Below are positions 58,884 through 64,000 of a stretch of DNA of 64,000 nt, piece after piece. A program made the position numbers and the translations under genes. This stretch comes from Adiantum capillus-veneris (lineage: Eukaryota > Streptophyta > Polypodiopsida > Polypodiales > Pteridaceae), in NCBI GenBank assembly GCA_014529385.2, contig CM043955.1, positions 150,613,640 to 150,677,639 of the forward strand. Reading direction: 5' to 3'. The notes under the pieces were generated by a model. The model was not told where the DNA came from. It saw only the letters and a program-made list of their open reading frames with translations, and did no database searches. The stretch's first letter is position 1. Each line of letters starts with the position of its first letter.

Positions 58884-59997
58884 TGTTAGGGTAACTGCCA
58901 TGAAATTGGTGGCCCACTAACCCATCTCTAACCTTATTCTTTATGATCATAATATAATAAGGAGTCAGTGGCTATTTTGTTACACTATGACTTCACCCAA
59001 ATCTCTATGTGTGCTCTCTCTTCTCCTCCACAACATGCACTATGCATGCACTGCTCCCATGTACACACTCACTTATGAGTGCAATGATATACATGCTAGC
59101 ATAACTTGATGCCAAGGCATACATTGTAGGCCATATTGATAGTGCCATACAAATGAGATATATTAGGATCTTTATGCTTGTGCACCAATGCTAGCATATC
59201 GAGGGGAGACTATGGTTAGTGAACTTTTTCCCTTTCTTAATTGATTTCATTTTATGGCTTATATAGGTATGCATATAATGTAAACAATGATGTGTATGTA
59301 GAAAAATGCATCCCTACTTGATGACAAGAACACTGTGTACACTTGATATATAAAATCCTCACACATACCATGGTTAGGCTATCTTGCACATAGATGTCTT
59401 ATGACCACCGCTACCTCTTGCTCGTGAGACTGAGTGATCATGAAACTCTTCATTGCCCATTCATTCATTATCTCTAGGATAGACATATGATCATGGATGC
59501 TATGGAATATGACAAGGAGGGTCTCTCCATAATGATTGAGAGATTTTAGTTTTGGGGTGCTTGATATACTAATATCTCCATTCACCAATTTTAAAGCATG
59601 AAAAGGTATTTTAATTGCACGCACTTTTCATATTTCCACTAGTTATGAGGTTATGTTTGGTCCTCATGGTTTTATAAAGTTATGTGGTTCTACATGCATT
59701 TGGTCCTAATGGCTATTTTGGCTCTTGAGCTACTCTTGACTTCCACCTTCTTCCATCATCATCTTTTGGAACTCTTCAAACCTGCTTTGAACAACACCTC
59801 CTCGCTACAAAAACTTATGTGCATCATGAATATGAGTGACCAAAGCTTGGTCTTTTCATTCAGTATATGCCCATCACTCTAGGGAAAGCTTTATCTTTGT
59901 ATTGGCACACTCAACAATACTACTTCTTGTCATTTGTGATGTTTACTCTTGACCTTCTCCTTCTTCATGTGCATTCTTGTAGCTATGTTGACAACAA
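58884..59997 (+). repeat. 3' LTR of copia C2 (right end approximate)
   Basis: Starts TGTTAGGGTAACTGCC. The first 235 bp match the 5' LTR at 55088, the rest is diverged and longer. It ends ACAACA just before a primer-site-like sequence (TGGTATCGAAGCAGG, 59999-60013), which is unexpected for a 3' LTR. Confidence 0.65.
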
Positions 59998-60059
59998 TTG
60001 GTATCGAAGCAGGCTTCAACATCCAAGGAAACTTGATTGGGGTGATTATTAATGAGAAC

Positions 60060-60320
60060 TTGCATTCTCCCTATAGCCCTCTAGCTCCCTTGTATACTTG
60101 CCCAATCTCCATATAGCCCTTTGACCCTCTAGCCCCTTGACCGCTCTCCCTCTATATCCCTCTCTCCTTAGCCCTCTACCCTCCTAGGCCACTTGACCAT
60201 TCTCCCTCTAGCCCCCTCACCCCCTAGTCCACTCTACCTCCAGCCCCCTATCCCACTCACCCACTCTCCCGCTAGCCCCTTGCCCCCTAACCCACTCACC
60301 CACTCTCCCTCTAGCCTAGT
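60060..60320. repeat. Pyrimidine-rich degenerate tandem repeat
   Basis: Repeated CCCTCTAGCCC, CCCACTCACC and CACTCTCCCTCTAGCC motifs of about 18-25 bp on one strand. Almost no purine runs. It follows the C2 LTR and primer-like site. Confidence 0.75.
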
Positions 60321-61528
60321 GGACTAGAGGCAAAACATGGGCCAAGTGGGCACCATGGATAGACTATCACTTCCCACTACAATATAGACATGTGTGGCTA
60401 TCTCTCAAAGATATTTCTGAGTAGTTATGGATGAGATATAGTTGTTTTCTATATTATCTATCAGGATCTTTGAGTGGAATGAGTCTTGTGTGGTCCAACA
60501 GTATCAGTCTTTGGTCTATAATGGAGTAATTGTCATAGCACTCTCCGTGCATGATTTGAGCATTGACACCCCTATTATTTCTAGTGAGCACTTGATTTGG
60601 AGCTATGTGTGCTGACAACCAATCCATAATTGATACATTGAGAGGAGTAGGGTTTTGGGAGTATCTTTTTTTATCTACTTCCATTCCATTTCCTTGCAAT
60701 ATTCAATGTCAATTATTTCATCAATCTTTTAGTTGTCTTACTGTGTGCCATTTATTGATATTTCTAGCACCCACACTAAATAGCATGATATAGTTTTTTT
60801 CTACACAAGAGCATATAGGAGATTTAGTGAGATTCTAGGTTCAATATTAAAGAAATTGACATAGTTTTCTTGCTACATAAGAGCATGTAGGAGAATTTGA
60901 TCCCATTTCTTGAACTCTTGCATCCTAAGGTTATAGTCATGCCAAGCTTTGTGTTTGCATTTTTCTACAAACATCCCATGTATTGCTTCAATTCTAATAT
61001 TTTCAAGATTCTTGAGCTCATAAAGCTAGTTCTTTAGAGCATGTCCATCCCATTCATACTGCATTCCTACTCACAATGTCTGCACTTAAACTCAATGGGG
61101 TGAACCATGTTAAAGTCATAGAGAAATATGGTATTGTTCTTACTTGTTATTGTAAGACGTTTGAAAGGCCGAGGGACTAACACATAATCTTCTCCACCCA
61201 ACCACCACATCTTATATGCCTCCTAGCCCATCTTTAAGAGCCCTTTAACTGCTTGCCAATCCAATCTTTCTTAAGGATTGTGGCCCCCCCTTGGTCCTAC
61301 CCACCTTGAAGGAGAATTTTTGTCCTCAAGAATATCAATAAAAAAATTATTCTTAAGAACATCTTTTTTTTTTCGATTTAAACATGAATCACATCAATTG
61401 ATCCACTTGATAATTACAAATCTAGTCTCATAGAAGGAAGTATCTTCTCGTAGGCAAAAGTCAAACCGAATGATTGGAATCAAACATCTCTAACATAGCA
61501 AAACTTATCGAGCTACTAATTCTCAATT
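60321..61528. other. No feature recognised
   Basis: About 1.2 kb, AT-rich, with short ORFs lacking motifs. Confidence 0.5.
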
Positions 61529-61729
61529 GACAGTAGATCCTACCTCAAGCAAGAAAACCCTGATTGAGTAGAACTTATTGTTCCTAGTTCTTGAGCAATT
61601 GCTTTGGGAAACTAGAAGGATTCCTACTAATAGTAGATCATATCTCCAGCAAGACACCCTAACTGAGTAACACTTATTGTTCCTACTTCTTGAGAAATTG
61701 CTTTAGGAAACTAGAAGGCTTCATACTAA
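61529..61729. repeat. Tandem duplication, unit about 100 bp
   Basis: Copies at 61529-61629 and 61630-61729 share AGTAGATC, CTTATTGTTCCTA, AAACTAGAAGG and CATACTAAT or CCTACTAAT. Confidence 0.85.
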
Positions 61730-63513
61730 TGCATATGACTTAGAAATTGATGAGCATTTGGACTTTCCTTTGACACATGGGAAAAGGTTGGTGTCTTGTC
61801 TCCAAGTCCACAAGTACTTTTAATCAGCACATGTGGAGTAAATCCCAAAACTAGTGCTCTTTTTTATAGAAGAAGAAGAGCCTTCTATGGATTACCTCTA
61901 CTTAACCTAACGGGATCCCCATAGCTTCTTAACTCTACAATCTAAGGGATGTTATAGTGTGCCCAATCATGGTTTCACAATAGCTAAACCTACATCTCTT
62001 TTCTTAAAAGTATGCACCCGTGTGGCTGCACATTGCCTCTAGTTTGAGTAGCCAAAAGTGACCCTAGATGTGACCAAAGCTAACATCAAACGACACACTT
62101 ATAATGTTCTGAAAGAGTAAGGATAAAACGAAAACTCAGAATAGCCACATAACTCATTCTTTCTTGTAGCCATATATATATTACATCAAAATATTTTGAA
62201 GAGAAATAACGATGTGAAAAACTAAATTGGAAATAAATCTATTCCACACATTTAGTGTCGTGGTGTAGTAAAAATGATCTTGGTTTGTATTTAACTCAAG
62301 ATACACTCAAGATATACCATACCGTCTCATAGAAATACTGATAGAAATTGGTAGTATAATTACTAACGAGAAATATCAAAACTAGAATTACACATTGTAG
62401 TTGTTTTTAGCTGACAAACATACTTAGACTACCTTAGTCCAAAAACTATGAAATATGACCATACATATGATCAATGCTATAATAAAAAATGCGCACTCAT
62501 CCTATCTTGATGGAGTGATAATGAATATTATTTTGCATTACACTCATAAATTATACCATACCAATGCGAACATCTATCATAAACAAGAAATTTGTCTCAT
62601 ACTTGCACATCCTTGTAGATGTGATAAAGTGTCCACAATGTTTCACTTAGAGTGCAATTGGAAATTTTGACCTCCACTCTTGGAATGATCATAGCATAAT
62701 AGAGAGAAAAGACCATTAAAAGTGACAACCATCATTAGGGATGCCATATTTGTAAAGACAATTCTAATAAGTGCGTTGCTAGGAAAATTTTTGACCTCTT
62801 TGATCAACAAAAATTCTCTTATATCCTTAGGTTCCAAATCTCGAGCCTTTTGTTGTCACTTTGGCCGTTATACCTTGCCATGAAAATCATCGTTTCATGT
62901 ATTCCTTGGAGGTATTTTGCTTCTTGACAAACCATATATAGAAAGTTTCTCTTTGCATGGTATCTTGCATAGCTTTTGCATGGGTGGTCTTTGCTTTGCC
63001 TTGCAAGAAGTAGATACGGAGCCTTGCTTCCTAAACTTGAGAACTTTTCATGAAGCCTTGCATGGATGGACTTGCTCCTTTGCCTGGCCTCACTCCCTAA
63101 ACTTGGGAGCTCTTGAATGTCTACACATGGACTAGCCTTGCATCTCGAATTAAGCCCTTCTTTCTTCATAATGGCTTGCTCTTTTACCTTTGAGATAATG
63201 GTAATGTGACTCCACATTCATGCTTGAATTAGAACATCTGATTTTGGTTCAAGACTAGAAAAACTTGGAATGTTTTGAATATTTTCTAGAGCAATTTGTA
63301 GTTTTGCATCACCTTTCTTTGCATGGGGGAAGGACCTCTAGCTTACTTTTCTTTACATGGCCTCACCTTTGTCCTACTCATGGGGCAAGGTTTTACCATG
63401 GGAGGGTGCCCAAAATAAGGGCCCAACATCACATAAAGCATGAAATCAAGCAAGCTCTTGGCAATGGTAGCGCTCAACCAACAAGAAGAGAGAGAGAAAA
63501 ATTGTTGCACATG
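61730..63513. other. No clear feature, weak minus-strand ORF
   Basis: A 132-codon minus-strand ORF at 63217-62819 has no domain I recognise. It contains two related Leu-Gly-Ser stretches (LPSLGSEARQRSKSIHARL, FSSLGSKAPYLLLARQ). It may be non-coding. Confidence 0.4.
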
Positions 63514-63562
<49 letters not shown>

Positions 63563-63587
63563 GGGGGGGGGGGGGGGGGGGGGGGGG
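63514..63587. repeat. (GT)n followed by poly-G
   Basis: About 48 bp of GT, then 25 G residues. The mirror arrangement (poly-C then CA) occurs in the LTR at 6211. The poly-G length is likely unreliable. Confidence 0.9.
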
Positions 63588-63887
63588 CTCGGATGGTGAG
63601 CGTGAAAATTTAAGGAATGTTTTTGTTGCAGGGGTGACCCCATTAAGCTTTCTCATGGCTTGTTTCATGCATGTCAAAGCTTGACCATCCTTGTGTGTAG
63701 GACACACTTCCCGTAGCTCGATGACTCTGAGCTTGACCACTTCACTAGACTTCTTTCCCATGACCATAGCTCCTCAAGCTTCCTCTCAAACACACCCTCC
63801 TTGCATAGCTTTAATATCTTGTTGTATGACACCCTCCTTTCTTCATGGTGCCCTTGTGGCTTCACTCCCCTACTTTTCCTTGCCTAC

Positions 63888-63890
<3 letters not shown>

Positions 63891-63957
<67 letters not shown>
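63891..63957. repeat. (GA)n array
   Basis: 67 bp of GA next to the primer site at the right edge. On the minus strand it would lie in an element's leader. Confidence 0.95.
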
Positions 63958-63959
<2 letters not shown>

Positions 63960-63960
63960 C

Positions 63961-63978
63961 TCCCAAGCTTTGATACCA
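63961..63978 (-). promoter_or_regulatory. Primer-binding site of an LTR element entering from the right
   Basis: The minus strand reads TGGTATCAAAGCTTGGGA, close to the tRNA-Met primer site. Its LTR would start to the right of 63980, mostly outside the window. The internal region would lie to the left, but no gag is recognised there. Confidence 0.55.
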
Positions 63979-64000
63979 CTAAATGGTATATGCAGTACAC

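Overview
This window looks like nuclear DNA from a large, repeat-rich vascular plant genome. The evidence is nested Ty3/gypsy and Ty1/copia LTR elements with tRNA-Met and tRNA-Asp primer sites, MITE-like DNA transposons with target duplications, a LINE, and very long GA/GT dinucleotide arrays. I see no intact host gene, tRNA, rRNA or CRISPR array. A fern or other non-flowering vascular plant is possible, but nothing here proves it. Nearly every coding region is broken by stops and frameshifts, so almost all are listed as pseudogenes.

Layout. 0.6-7.7 kb: a plus-strand chromovirus (Ty3/gypsy with a chromodomain) and its 3' LTR, which carries a 729-bp hAT-like insertion. 8.5-12.4 kb: degenerate minus-strand ORFs, including two retropepsin-like segments. 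13.4-14.4 kb: an LTR of element 'T'. 14.4-14.8 kb: the N-terminal half of a gag from a gypsy element 'H'. 14.8-29.6 kb: minus-strand gypsy element 'G1' with two LTRs, its gag at 26-27 kb and RNase H/integrase at 16.6-18.5 kb, split by a minus-strand copia element 'C1' (18.5-22.6 kb plus a long leader). 30.7-35.4 kb: a non-retroelement locus with a TATA box, a GA-rich leader, a candidate long first intron holding an array of stem-loops, a kinase-like pseudogene and a second pseudogene. 35.6-41.0 kb: minus-strand ORFs and a 284-bp tandem repeat, lying inside element T on the left of its other LTR (41.0-42.05 kb, tRNA-Asp primer site). 42.05-47.7 kb: the rest of element H, interrupted by two related Mutator-type MITEs. 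48.3-49.9 kb: a LINE with an internal inversion, set in a GA array. 51.1-54 kb: gypsy element 'G2'. 55.1-60 kb: copia element 'C2' with a rearranged chromovirus fragment nested in it. 60-64 kb: mostly unrecognised DNA, ending at a primer site of another minus-strand element.

Two observations stand out. First, the intron of the kinase-like locus has up to eight consecutive stem-loops. Their loops keep a core close to GGTCGGTAACGCGGC while the stems differ yet still pair. Imperfect pairs are almost all G-U on the plus strand and almost never A-C, which points to a structured plus-strand RNA. Second, the two LTRs of element T face opposite ways 27 kb apart, but both are flanked by TGTGA (in element orientation). 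The host gag frame reads through if the two outer flanks are joined at one copy of that duplication. This is evidence of an inversion (or an assembly error) with one breakpoint inside T. In-frame stops across the window are mostly TAG or TGA where CAG (Gln) or CGA (Arg) fits, as expected for deamination of methylated CHG and CG sites.
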